Shown: positions 49,807 through 62,821 of the stretch, one piece after another
How the letters are laid out: each line of letters starts with the position of its first letter
Position numbering within the stretch: the first letter of the stretch is position 1
From: JAEINY01 sp942490535
GTDB lineage: Bacteria; Bacteroidota; Bacteroidia; Bacteroidales; Marinilabiliaceae
DNA: 64,000 nt
Direction of reading: 5' to 3'
Assembly: GCA_942490535.1 (NCBI GenBank)
Contig: CALNXQ010000005.1
Coordinates: 682,001-746,000, forward strand
Made by a program: the position numbers and the translations under genes
The notes under the pieces: generated by a model
Told to the model about the DNA's origin: nothing
Database searches by the model: none
What the model saw: only the letters and a program-made list of their open reading frames with translations

Positions 49807-50042
49807 ATAAAAAATCTTAAATACTTTCAAGATCCCTTATCCTTCTTGACTTTAGGACTTCTCTTTTACCTTCTAATTCATTATATAATTAGGTACTTAT
49901 CCAATATTTTCAAAGATCGTTTGTCAACTTCTTCAAGTTAACATCTTAGTGTAGATATATCCAGAATCGAACTGAATCTTTTAACCATTATATCCGTATC
50001 ATGCTTTTATTCCTGTCGCAACACTCATTAGCGAAGCGGCTG

Positions 50043-50050
50043 CAAAGATA
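50043..50050 (-). promoter_or_regulatory. Promoter -7 element of rRNA operon 1 (TATCTTTG)
   Basis: On the minus strand TATCTTTG is followed by the conserved GCAGCCGCTTCGC start region shared with operon 2. Unlike operon 2, no TTTGG -33 element is found about 20 bases upstream. Only about 85 bases separate it from the terminator of operon 2. Confidence 0.65.
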
Positions 50051-50134
50051 AGTGATTAAAATTAAATACTACTATGTATTTGTGATTTTTAATCAATTAA
50101 TTTCAGTACTTAAGTTATCTCCCTCTCGTTTAGG

Positions 50135-50168
50135 GATAAAAAAGCCTTCAGTCGAAACTGAAGGCTTT
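50135..50168 (-). terminator. Terminator of rRNA operon 2
   Basis: AGCCTTCAGT pairs with ACTGAAGGCT (50143-50152 with 50157-50166); a T-run follows on the minus strand. Confidence 0.88.
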
Positions 50169-50182
50169 TCTCTTTTAAAAAA

Positions 50183-50291
<109 letters not shown>

Positions 50292-50472
50292 GTCTTATCT
50301 GGTGCTTAGTATCTGGTCAGTGGTCAGTTGTTGCTACTGCCTACTCACTCTTAACTAATCACTAGTTAATCATATCAGCTCAAATCAAAATCATACCCAC
50401 CTAACTACAGTGTTCAGTTAACAACTGACAGTTCACAATTAGCAGTTCACAAAGTAACTGTTCATTGATCAC

Positions 50473-53281
<2,809 letters not shown>

Positions 53282-53476
53282 ACCGTAATTGGTGTTTATG
53301 ATTTTGATTTGTTTGCCAATATGTCAATGATCGTTTTGCTGCTAATTCAGCTTGTGCTTCAGTCAGTCTTTCAATACCGATGAACCTTCTTTTCACTAAA
53401 AATGTGGATAAGTACATTTACGTATCCTAATTATGTCTTTTCTAAAGCTCCTTTTTTTAGTCTTTAGCTAAAAAAG

Positions 53477-53550
53477 TGGAGAATAACGGAGTCGAACCGT
53501 TGACCTCCTGCGTGCAAGGCAGGCGCTCTAGCCAGCTGAGCTAATCCCCC
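53477..53550 (-). tRNA. tRNA-Ala (anticodon UGC), operon 2 spacer
   Basis: Identical to the operon 1 copy. Confidence 0.97.
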
Positions 53551-53628
53551 ATTTTTCAGTGAGCAGTGAACATGAAACAGTTATCAATGCTGGTAACTGT
53601 TAACGAAACTACTGTCAACTGTTTTTGG

Positions 53629-53702
53629 TAGTCCCGGGCAGATTTGAACTGCCGACCCCTACATTATCAGTGTAGTGCTCTAACCAACTGAGCTACGGGA
53701 CT
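53629..53702 (-). tRNA. tRNA-Ile (anticodon GAU), operon 2 spacer
   Basis: Identical to the operon 1 copy. The 78-base spacer to tRNA-Ala is unrelated to the 84-base spacer in operon 1. Confidence 0.97.
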
Positions 53703-53797
53703 GTGCAGTGTCGCATCCTTCCCGTAACTGGGATGTGCTTTACTGATGTTGGATGAGTACAGGTAAAAGATACATCCTAAAAAGGATAAAACATCTC

Positions 53798-55322
<1,525 letters not shown>

Positions 55323-55558
55323 ATAAAAAATCTTAAATACTTTCAAGATCCCTTATCCTTCTTGACTTTAGGACTTCTCTTTTACCTTCTAATTCATTAT
55401 ATAATTAGGTACTTATCCAATATTTTCAAAGATCGTTTGTCAACTTCTTCAAGTTAACATCTTAGTGTAGATACATCCAGAATCGAACTGAATCTTTTAA
55501 CCATTATATCTGCATCATGCTTTTATTCCTGTCGCAACACTCATTAGCGAAGCGGCTG

Positions 55559-55591
55559 CAAAGGTAAGTGATTTTCTTGTTTCCAACCAAA
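55559..55591 (-). promoter_or_regulatory. rRNA operon 2 promoter P1
   Basis: On the minus strand, -33 TTTGG (55587-55591), a 20-base spacer and -7 TACCTTTG (55559-55566), then GCAGCCGCTTCGC. A TTTTTT-rich/A-tract segment lies upstream and could be an UP-like element. Confidence 0.75.
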
Positions 55592-55730
55592 TCATTTTTG
55601 AAGTTTTTTTTGATTAAATTTTCAATGTTGTTTCCGATTAAATCCTACTCTCCAAATCCCTTTGTCAATACTTTTTCTTTCTCACCGCAACCCTTGTTGC
55701 AAGTGACTTTCGCTGCTCTGAAAGCGGCTG

Positions 55731-55762
55731 CAAAACTAGCATTTCCTTTTCAAACCACCAAA
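55731..55762 (-). promoter_or_regulatory. rRNA operon 2 promoter P2
   Basis: A second copy 172 bp upstream of P1: -33 TTTGG (55758-55762), 19-base spacer, -7 TAGTTTTG (55731-55738), then GCAGCCGCTTTC. The same A-tract segment (AAAAAACTTCAAGAAAG on the minus strand) lies upstream, so the whole promoter unit is duplicated. Confidence 0.7.
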
Positions 55763-55910
55763 TCTTTCTTGAAGTTTTTTTCGTTCCTTTTTCCGGCTCC
55801 CGGTTCGCCTTGCCAACCTGCTTTTAAAAACAATCGTTTCTTCTCAAAAGTTCGTTTCAGTATTTCAAAAACATCAAAGCCTCGTGGGCTTTTCAGCGTG
55901 CCTTTCCGTT

Positions 55911-55928
55911 CAAAGCGGGTGCAAAATA
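55911..55928 (-). promoter_or_regulatory. Degenerate third rRNA promoter (P3)
   Basis: TTATTTTGCACCCGCTTTG resembles the P1/P2 core plus start region, but is one base off the -7 consensus and has no TTTGG at -33. Probably weak or decayed. The rest of 55600-56140 has no gene; the long plus-strand open frame here results from the repeated promoter sequence. Confidence 0.4.
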
Positions 55929-56140
55929 ACGGTTACTTTTTTACATTTCCTAATGGTTGGGGGAAGTTTTATTTCACAAATGAGACACCTAGTTGTTAAT
56001 CAGAGGAATTAATTTCAGGAACACCTGCAACTCTATCTAAGAGCCCAGCAATACATCGTAATATTTCACTCTGAGCTAATACAAAATAACTACACGCTTT
56101 CTAAATACATAAAGAGTAAGACCGCAACACTCTATTCCGT

Positions 56141-58150
56141 TTAAAAATGAACAGATAAACTCACTTCATAATAAGCTCCATTTCGAAGTGGCAACAAAGT
56201 ATTAACACCTTTTGTAGTGAATTCAGGGTATCGTACATCTGAATTTAAGATGTTCTGTCCACTTAAAGCCAACTTAAGCTGATAATCTCCATGAATCAAA
56301 GCAGCAAAATCATAGGCTACTTTAAAAGATAACAAGCTATGCGCATCAGCCTCCGGGTTCCATTCCTTTACCTCAGGATTAACTAATGATACGGAATGTG
56401 GTTTTCCAAAGTAGCTGTTATAAACCCCAATATCTATTGCTTTCCTACTATAAATGAAACCTCCCTTAACCATTATATTTGGATGTAATGCCGCATTGGT
56501 CAAATTATCGTCATTTTTATTCTCTTGATAATTTCCAGATAGTAGAACTAGAAAATTCTTACCTAAATGAAGTTTACTTTCATATTCAATGCCCCAAAAT
56601 TGATGCTTTAAACCATTGACATATTGAACTCCTATATCACTATAAGGTGTTCGGAAAATAATATCCTTCATTTGACTATAGTATCCAGTTAGGCTCAATT
56701 GGTATTTTAAGTGGTTGAAAAATAACTGAGCTTCCCATGTTGTGATGAGTTCAGGCTTTAATTCATGATTTCCCAACAACTGAGGAATACGAAAAGAAGT
56801 CTCAAGTGGGTAGGGTTTCCGAAATGCCTGACCGTATAACAGTTTCACCCCTGCTTCATTGGTGATATTTTGAATAAGACCAAAGCGAGGAGAGTAATTA
56901 TGCGTACTATTTTCTACATGTGCATCAGACAAGTCTTTACTTTTTAACCTAACTTTATTATATTGAAGGCCCACAATTGCTTTTAAAGTAGAATTAATGT
57001 AATAATCTCCCTGCACATAGAACGCCATATAACTTTGAGATCCATCAAAAAAGTAATCGCTCATATGCTCCTGTTGTCCATATATACCACCAATCACCAA
57101 ATTTAAGTTAGCCAATGGAGCCCACAGAAAACTCACTTCGCCCATCGCATCACTCGCCTCCATCACTTTGCCATAATCCGTATGCCAGGTATGCCGGTTG
57201 GAGGTCAAATTGACTTTAATGGTTGCATGATCAGCTATGGATTGGGAAAAACCAAAATCCGTAAAATATGAAGTATGTTGCTCCTTATCTCCCCAATCCT
57301 CAGACCAGCTATTATCAACACCTCCCAGCGAGTATGGCTTATAATCAAGTAAGCCCAAATTAAAACTGAAACCTTTATACTTAGCATTAGCAAATACCCC
57401 AGATCCCTTCTCCCAAAAGTTCTGTTTATTATTAACACCCAGGTAATCTACAAATTCAAATTTTGGCCCATCCGTAGAGTAATTTTTAAAACCTACAGTC
57501 ACATTAAAATCATCTTTCTTCACAAATGCATGCGCGTTAGCCTCACGTGTGCCAAAAGACCCCGCTTTCACTTCACCACCCACAACGGAGTTGTCATCGC
57601 CAAATTCACGGGTTATTAAATTCACAACACCTGAATAGGCACATGAACCATACAATACAGAACCAGGACCACGAATGATTTCGATGCGATCAATGGCATT
57701 AACAGGAAAAGTAGTTAGCAACGCGGCATTCAATCCTCCTGAAATAGGATCACGAATAGGGCGACCATTAATTAAAAACAACGTGTGATTATTATACGGT
57801 GTAAAAGACTGCCCACGAAAATCCACACTGTTCTTGGTTAAAATATTTGCAGACAAAAATGAAGCGCTTACGACACGATTGAGTATATCCCCTAAATTGG
57901 ATTCAGCAAAACTCTCTATTTCTTTTCTAGAAATGACCGATACAATACCTGGCGCTTCAGTAATGCTTTCTGACGTTTTGGAAGCAATGGTCACTTCCAA
58001 GGACATCAATTCTTCCAAGGACATCTCCAATAAAGACCGGATATCGTTTTCTTGCGCAGTCATGATGGTTGTTTGAACAAATAACGCAAACAACACAAAC
58101 AATCTAATTTTCCGTCTTATGTGTATTATTAAAATCTCACACCGATTCAT
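56141..58150 (-). CDS. TonB-dependent receptor, colicin-receptor type
   Basis: A 669-residue outer-membrane receptor of the BtuB/CirA size class. A signal-like N terminus (IRLFVLFALFVQTTIMTAQ) is preceded by about 14 residues, so a later start is possible. The plug domain is clear: SLEELMSLEVTIASKTSESI, GIVSVISRKEIESFAESNLG, LFLINGRPIRDPISGG and RIEIIRGPGSVLYGSCAYSG. The barrel ends in YEVSLSVHF. The family imports iron chelates, cobalamin or similar. No partner gene is adjacent, so the substrate is open. It reads toward the rRNA leader region. Confidence 0.92.
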   Translation of the reverse strand: MNRCEILIIHIRRKIRLFVLFALFVQTTIMTAQENDIRSLLEMSLEELMSLEVTIASKTSESITEAPGIVSVISRKEIESFAESNLGDILNRVVSASFLSANILTKNSVDFRGQSFTPYNNHTLFLINGRPIRDPISGGLNAALLTTFPVNAIDRIEIIRGPGSVLYGSCAYSGVVNLITREFGDDNSVVGGEVKAGSFGTREANAHAFVKKDDFNVTVGFKNYSTDGPKFEFVDYLGVNNKQNFWEKGSGVFANAKYKGFSFNLGLLDYKPYSLGGVDNSWSEDWGDKEQHTSYFTDFGFSQSIADHATIKVNLTSNRHTWHTDYGKVMEASDAMGEVSFLWAPLANLNLVIGGIYGQQEHMSDYFFDGSQSYMAFYVQGDYYINSTLKAIVGLQYNKVRLKSKDLSDAHVENSTHNYSPRFGLIQNITNEAGVKLLYGQAFRKPYPLETSFRIPQLLGNHELKPELITTWEAQLFFNHLKYQLSLTGYYSQMKDIIFRTPYSDIGVQYVNGLKHQFWGIEYESKLHLGKNFLVLLSGNYQENKNDDNLTNAALHPNIMVKGGFIYSRKAIDIGVYNSYFGKPHSVSLVNPEVKEWNPEADAHSLLSFKVAYDFAALIHGDYQLKLALSGQNILNSDVRYPEFTTKGVNTLLPLRNGAYYEVSLSVHF

Positions 58151-58249
58151 GAAGTACTCGCTTCTAAAACATTTGAATTAAAAGTAAGGAAAAATGATCA
58201 TTAACAAAATAATCAGCTAACATTTGTAAAAGAATATCTCAAGAAAAAT

Positions 58250-58286
58250 TAAAAAAAGCCGGAAACGATGAACGTCTCCGGCTTGG
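58250..58286 (-). terminator. Terminator after the PPi-PEPCK gene
   Basis: AAGCCGGA pairs with TCCGGCTT over a 12-base loop; on the minus strand a seven-T run follows. Confidence 0.88.
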
Positions 58287-58313
58287 AACTATAAGGAGTA
58301 ATCAAATCTCCAA

Positions 58314-61300
58314 TTATTTTCTGTGCAATGCATCAGCCCCAATGGTTCCAACTAACTCTGACAAGTAAACATCTGATTTAGCATGTGCCAACATCTCCTG
58401 AACTTTATTCAGACGCTGCTGAATATCCATTTTTTCAATCAATATTGCATTCTCCGGATTAGCCATGAAAGTACTCAAGTACTCCACTTGCTTCTGGTAG
58501 AAAGCTACATCCTTCTGTTGCTTCAACTTCAAACGTTCTTGGTACCAGTCTGTATTTACTACTACATCACGGTCGAAGTATTTACGCAATTCAGGATCGC
58601 TGATTTCTTTTCCTTCGTAATGACCGTGCGCCATAATATGAAGCAAAATCTGAAGCGGTGGAATGGCCCCTTTCACACTATCCTCTTCGAAATATCGTAA
58701 AGCCACTTTTTTCTGAGCATCAACAATGTTGTTAATACCATCCACAAAATCTTCCATTCCCTGTAATTCAGGCTTTAACATCCGTTCATTAAATACAGCC
58801 AAAGGCTCATCAAACAGACGGTTCATACATCTAAAGGCGAAGTTTTCAGTAATGCGATATCCTAAACGGCTGGCCAGAACTTTTTGTCCGTTGTACTCAA
58901 AGTCTTCCAGTTTTTCAAGTGATCCGTTCTGAATTAATAATTTAGGATCACGATCTTCCGGCACCAAACGCGACCAGATTTCAGGAATCAAAATACTGAT
59001 ATCATGATCGAAACGGTTCTCTGATCCCACATAACCAGCAGCTGAACTAAATCCTTGGTATTCGGTCAGGATATACGACAACAAGGCATTATTCAGATCC
59101 GTAGTAGGCACCAACATATTAAAAGGACCTTTTGTTAAAGCACCTTCAGAACCAGCTCCGGTAGTAGATGGCGATTTACCCGTCAAACTACAAACAAAAT
59201 CCATGAACAACTCAGGCAATTCCTGATAATGAATCGGATTATAAACGCTTAATGGTAAAATGCCCGCAGCTTTATCCGATGGGTTATTGCGACGTCCTGG
59301 TAAAACGGCGTTTACCACGTCCACCACTGGTTCATCGGCATTAATCTTACGATGCAAACGCACACCCACTTCGCCTAAATAACTGTCCTGAGTTTCTTCT
59401 TTGAAAATGTTACGCTCCAGGTAACGTGGGTTATTTGTTGGCGATCCATCAACAATACGTGTATGCGAAGGTACAACGAAATAGCCATCTTTTTCGCTCT
59501 CAACCACTTTAGTAATTAAGTCTTTTACCGGCTGCGTATATTTATCAAAATTGATAGCATCCTCAAACAACTCAATAGCATCCTGCTTTTTCAGTGGCTC
59601 ATAGTTGGTCAAAAAAGTACCATCAGTCACAATGTCTTGCTCTGCCCCTTTATCGTAACCACGTATAATGGCTTCATCCGGACGCTGGAACAAGTGACTT
59701 TCGCAGTTTGTCACCACTTTCAAACTCCTGTTCTTATACTCTGGATTCAGGTTTTTAAGCTGACTGGCAGGCAATACAATGGAAGCAGTAATATCATCTT
59801 CCATCTGAATTTTCTGACTAGGAACAAAGTCCGAACGCAGTTTATGCAACAACCAGTTTCCATCCGGATTAAATCCAATCCGCACGTAACTCGCAGTCAC
59901 CTTATTATTTTTATACTGAAGTGTTGTTCCCTGACGGCCATTCACTACCTCAACAGACATGTAATCCTTCCAGTTACCTTGTTCGTGGTCATTGCGATAC
60001 AAACGCTTCACAAATAACACCAACGAACGAATGTGATCCGGAATATTTTTCAGGAATGTATTGTATTCTTCACTGTACTGATCAGATGGCGTAAGCAACT
60101 TTACAGCTGATCCCAATGTGCGTTGCGCACTCAGGAATGGACGCGAAGGCTCAGCATCATGACGCACCGTCTTCCAACGGTTAGAGAAGTCATAATTAAT
60201 GATTTCATCCGCCTTTTTAAAGTCTTCATCCAAATCCACAATGTTAAACGTTCCATACTGAATGGCGTTTTGCATGGATTTAGAAATCTCCGATTTACCT
60301 CCCCCAGAAACCGTACATGGTTTGTGACAGAACATCCCTTCAGGTTGCGTATTAATGATACGCCACATGGGCTGTGTGGGGTGTTTAGCCAGCTGAAACT
60401 TATGACCAGATGGGTGTACATAAATTTTGTCAGGAGACAATTTCAGGAAGTACTCCTTACCATTTAATGTCCATTTCACCTTGCTGTTATCGATGTCGAT
60501 ATCAGCATATTCAGGAATATAAACAATATCCGGATACTTGCGGTCAATGGCATAATTCTCTGGGAAGATTTCAATGCGATCACCTAACAACTTCTTAGCT
60601 TCTTCAAACGAATAGGCATGATCCATTTTAGCCGAGAAGATCTCACCAAACACATTATCACTCATAATACCACGCGGATAGGCAATGGCACCACCGGCAT
60701 GCTCTTCTTCCACTAATCCATAAAGGTTAGCCGAATAACTGATCTGTGTTTTAATCTCCTTTTTAGAGTAACCGTAATAGTTATCACCAATTAACGTGAC
60801 CACTACTCCTCGATCGTCCCGACAGGTCACTTTGAAGGCACCGCCCTCATTATATAATTCGTTTTCGTCTTTCCAACACATGCCATCATTACGCTGACGC
60901 TCCGTAGCCTCATCGTAATGTGGAAGCCCGATCTCTTTTTTCTTAAGATGCACCAATTGAGGGGCCAGAATAACACATCCGGTATGACCTGTCCAATGCT
61001 CCACATCTAATGCCGCATCGTTTTCAGCTAAATTGTGATCGCCGGCATTACCAAAAATGTTCTCTACGAAATCAAGGTTACTCACTAAGGAACCAGGCGC
61101 AAAAAAGCGCACTTCCAGGCTCTTCTCAGTCATGACTCCTTTAACTTCAGGACAAACAGTTGGGCGCAATAACAATGACACCATCACTTTTGCCTGTTCA
61201 CCTTGATTAGATGTGAAAGGTAACAACTTAAGTTCCTCAGAAGGGTTTACCGCCGCATGCAACATATGAGCAAAAGCGATTTTTGGCACTTCTTTTTTAT

Positions 61301-61790
61301 CTAAAGGCACCGGAAGATCACCTTCTACGATATGAAAAGTCCCTTTTGTAGTTCTTTTATCGTGTACCGGGTTATTCAAAATCCCTTGTTTCACTCGATA
61401 AGAGCTCACCAAGTCACTTTTGAAGGCGTCACCATTAGGCGGTAGACTAACTTCACGGGCTAAACCTTTTTGATTTAATACAAAAGTGTTATTTGGCAAG
61501 CGGTAAGACTTGTCAAATTTAACCTCTTTCAAATAATCATTTAAAAAGTTTTGAATCCTTGTATCTGCTGGCGAAAGGTGATCTGATAATAAACGAGATT
61601 TCTCACGAAAACTGTTAATCAAACCTTCGGTCAAAGACAGAAACTTGGCATTTGAAAATTTCGTCTTTGCATCACTGTCGTCATAAAACAATGGTTGACC
61701 TAAAGCAGCAAGCTGCAAGTTGATGTATTGGATCATATCCTTGCGATCCTTCTTGCTCGGCTTTAGTTTGCTAATCGCATCCTGTTTCAT
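58314..61790 (-). CDS. PPi-type phosphoenolpyruvate carboxykinase (probable)
   Basis: A 1158-residue cytoplasmic protein. Its length and motifs match the PPi-dependent PEP carboxykinases known from Entamoeba and Propionibacterium, which interconvert oxaloacetate plus PPi with PEP plus CO2 and phosphate. Visible landmarks are DVEHWTGHTGCVILAPQLVH (about 262-281), VVVTLIGDNYYGYSKKEIKT (about 329-348), a phosphate-binding loop TVSGGGKSEISKS (493-505) and, in the C-terminal third, NAVLPGRRNNPSDKAAGI, CSLTGKSPSTTGAGSEGALT and ENRFDHDISILIPEIWSRLV. Classical ATP- or GTP-PEPCKs are about 520-620 residues, so this is not one of them. It is monocistronic with its own promoter and terminator. I identify it by recall of motifs, not alignment. 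Confidence 0.75.
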   Translation of the reverse strand: MKQDAISKLKPSKKDRKDMIQYINLQLAALGQPLFYDDSDAKTKFSNAKFLSLTEGLINSFREKSRLLSDHLSPADTRIQNFLNDYLKEVKFDKSYRLPNNTFVLNQKGLAREVSLPPNGDAFKSDLVSSYRVKQGILNNPVHDKRTTKGTFHIVEGDLPVPLDKKEVPKIAFAHMLHAAVNPSEELKLLPFTSNQGEQAKVMVSLLLRPTVCPEVKGVMTEKSLEVRFFAPGSLVSNLDFVENIFGNAGDHNLAENDAALDVEHWTGHTGCVILAPQLVHLKKKEIGLPHYDEATERQRNDGMCWKDENELYNEGGAFKVTCRDDRGVVVTLIGDNYYGYSKKEIKTQISYSANLYGLVEEEHAGGAIAYPRGIMSDNVFGEIFSAKMDHAYSFEEAKKLLGDRIEIFPENYAIDRKYPDIVYIPEYADIDIDNSKVKWTLNGKEYFLKLSPDKIYVHPSGHKFQLAKHPTQPMWRIINTQPEGMFCHKPCTVSGGGKSEISKSMQNAIQYGTFNIVDLDEDFKKADEIINYDFSNRWKTVRHDAEPSRPFLSAQRTLGSAVKLLTPSDQYSEEYNTFLKNIPDHIRSLVLFVKRLYRNDHEQGNWKDYMSVEVVNGRQGTTLQYKNNKVTASYVRIGFNPDGNWLLHKLRSDFVPSQKIQMEDDITASIVLPASQLKNLNPEYKNRSLKVVTNCESHLFQRPDEAIIRGYDKGAEQDIVTDGTFLTNYEPLKKQDAIELFEDAINFDKYTQPVKDLITKVVESEKDGYFVVPSHTRIVDGSPTNNPRYLERNIFKEETQDSYLGEVGVRLHRKINADEPVVDVVNAVLPGRRNNPSDKAAGILPLSVYNPIHYQELPELFMDFVCSLTGKSPSTTGAGSEGALTKGPFNMLVPTTDLNNALLSYILTEYQGFSSAAGYVGSENRFDHDISILIPEIWSRLVPEDRDPKLLIQNGSLEKLEDFEYNGQKVLASRLGYRITENFAFRCMNRLFDEPLAVFNERMLKPELQGMEDFVDGINNIVDAQKKVALRYFEEDSVKGAIPPLQILLHIMAHGHYEGKEISDPELRKYFDRDVVVNTDWYQERLKLKQQKDVAFYQKQVEYLSTFMANPENAILIEKMDIQQRLNKVQEMLAHAKSDVYLSELVGTIGADALHRK

Positions 61791-61820
61791 ATGGCGTAAG
61801 TAGTTTTAAAATTTCAGTTT

Positions 61821-61849
61821 CAAATTTAATCAATTAAGTGTGCATTCAA
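61821..61849 (-). promoter_or_regulatory. Promoter of the PPi-PEPCK gene
   Basis: On the minus strand a TTG at 61847-61849, an 18-base spacer and a perfect TAAATTTG at 61821-61828, 30 bases before the start codon. Confidence 0.6.
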
Positions 61850-62214
61850 TAACATTTTGATACGTTGGAAATGTTAATAATACTAAATTAAAGAAAAAAT
61901 CCACGATTTACATAATGATTGCATCCATTTGTAAGTCAATCGCAACCCATTGTTATGATAAAATAGACCTGGGTAAATTTCCGGTTTTGAACCAGATAGA
62001 TATCGGTTTTATTTAGAACCGAAAAATCGGGTGGAAGAGCCAATGCCAGAAAATGACCCAATTGCATTGTTGAAAAATTTCTTTAAAAAAATTTTCCACC
62101 ATGATGAAATCCACATAAGTTTGAGTGAAATCCATAAAAAAGAGCCATTTTTACCCCTGAAAATGGAGCCCCTGATGCTGCTCCCACCCAAATAAAAAGA
62201 ACTCTTTTATAGAA

Positions 62215-62745
62215 ATGATGGAGATTGAAAAGAAATACCTGATCAAAGATGGAAAGAAAATGGTGCTAACCCCCTCATTTTTGAAGCTATTCTCCTCCAT
62301 TGAGGAATTAGTACGAGATGTGGCACAGAATGGGCACCTCATCCGCCAGGGCTATCTCACCCTTCAAACTGCTGAGCTCTTACGCCAAAAACTGGACGTA
62401 AATCCATCATTTACGCCCAAGGAGGCCCGTTTGCGGGAGAAAAACCATCTTTACACCTTCACCCTAAAAGGCGAAGGCGATGTGGAACGTAAAGAACTGG
62501 AAGTTTCACTGTCAAAAGAACTCTTTGAATCCTATTGGCCGGAAACCGAAAACCGAAGAATCGAAAAGATAAGACTTGAAAAACCCTATGAAGGCCATGT
62601 GGCGGAATTTGATGTGTACATCAACCGCTTGCTAATTGTTGCGGAGATAGAACTTCCTAGTTTAGCGATGGCCACAGATCTGGAGCCATTGGGTGAAGAT
62701 ATCACTACCGATAGCAGATACAAGAATAAAAACCTGGCACAATAA
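62215..62745 (+). CDS. CYTH-domain phosphatase (triphosphate tunnel metalloenzyme)
   Basis: A 176-residue single-domain protein. The defining ExExK is in MEIEKKYLI. Further tunnel strands are HLIRQGYLTLQ, EARLREKNHLYTFTLKGEGD, RRIEKIRLEKPYEGHVAEFD and LLIVAEIELPS. Members hydrolyse triphosphate substrates such as inorganic tripolyphosphate, thiamine triphosphate or, with a CYTH-CHAD fusion, polyphosphate. No CHAD domain is attached. It is divergent from the PPi-PEPCK gene, so a link through PPi/polyphosphate metabolism is possible but only inferred. Translation may begin at the second of two adjacent ATG codons. Confidence 0.88.
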   Translation: MMEIEKKYLIKDGKKMVLTPSFLKLFSSIEELVRDVAQNGHLIRQGYLTLQTAELLRQKLDVNPSFTPKEARLREKNHLYTFTLKGEGDVERKELEVSLSKELFESYWPETENRRIEKIRLEKPYEGHVAEFDVYINRLLIVAEIELPSLAMATDLEPLGEDITTDSRYKNKNLAQ

Positions 62746-62776
62746 AAAAAGCACCCGCAGAACCAGGTGCTTTTCA
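62746..62776. terminator. Bidirectional terminator
   Basis: AAAAGCACC pairs with GGTGCTTTT (62747-62755 with 62766-62774) between two convergent genes; A-run on one side and T-run on the other. Confidence 0.85.
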
Positions 62777-62821
62777 CGTCCGCTTAAAAGCGGATTTTTA
62801 TATAGATGCCTACTCTATTCG

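Noticed and set aside
55568..55999. 143-codon plus-strand frame next to the rRNA promoters
   Set aside because: Antisense to the duplicated promoter units; its internal repeats (KSFLKFF) mirror promoter repeats.
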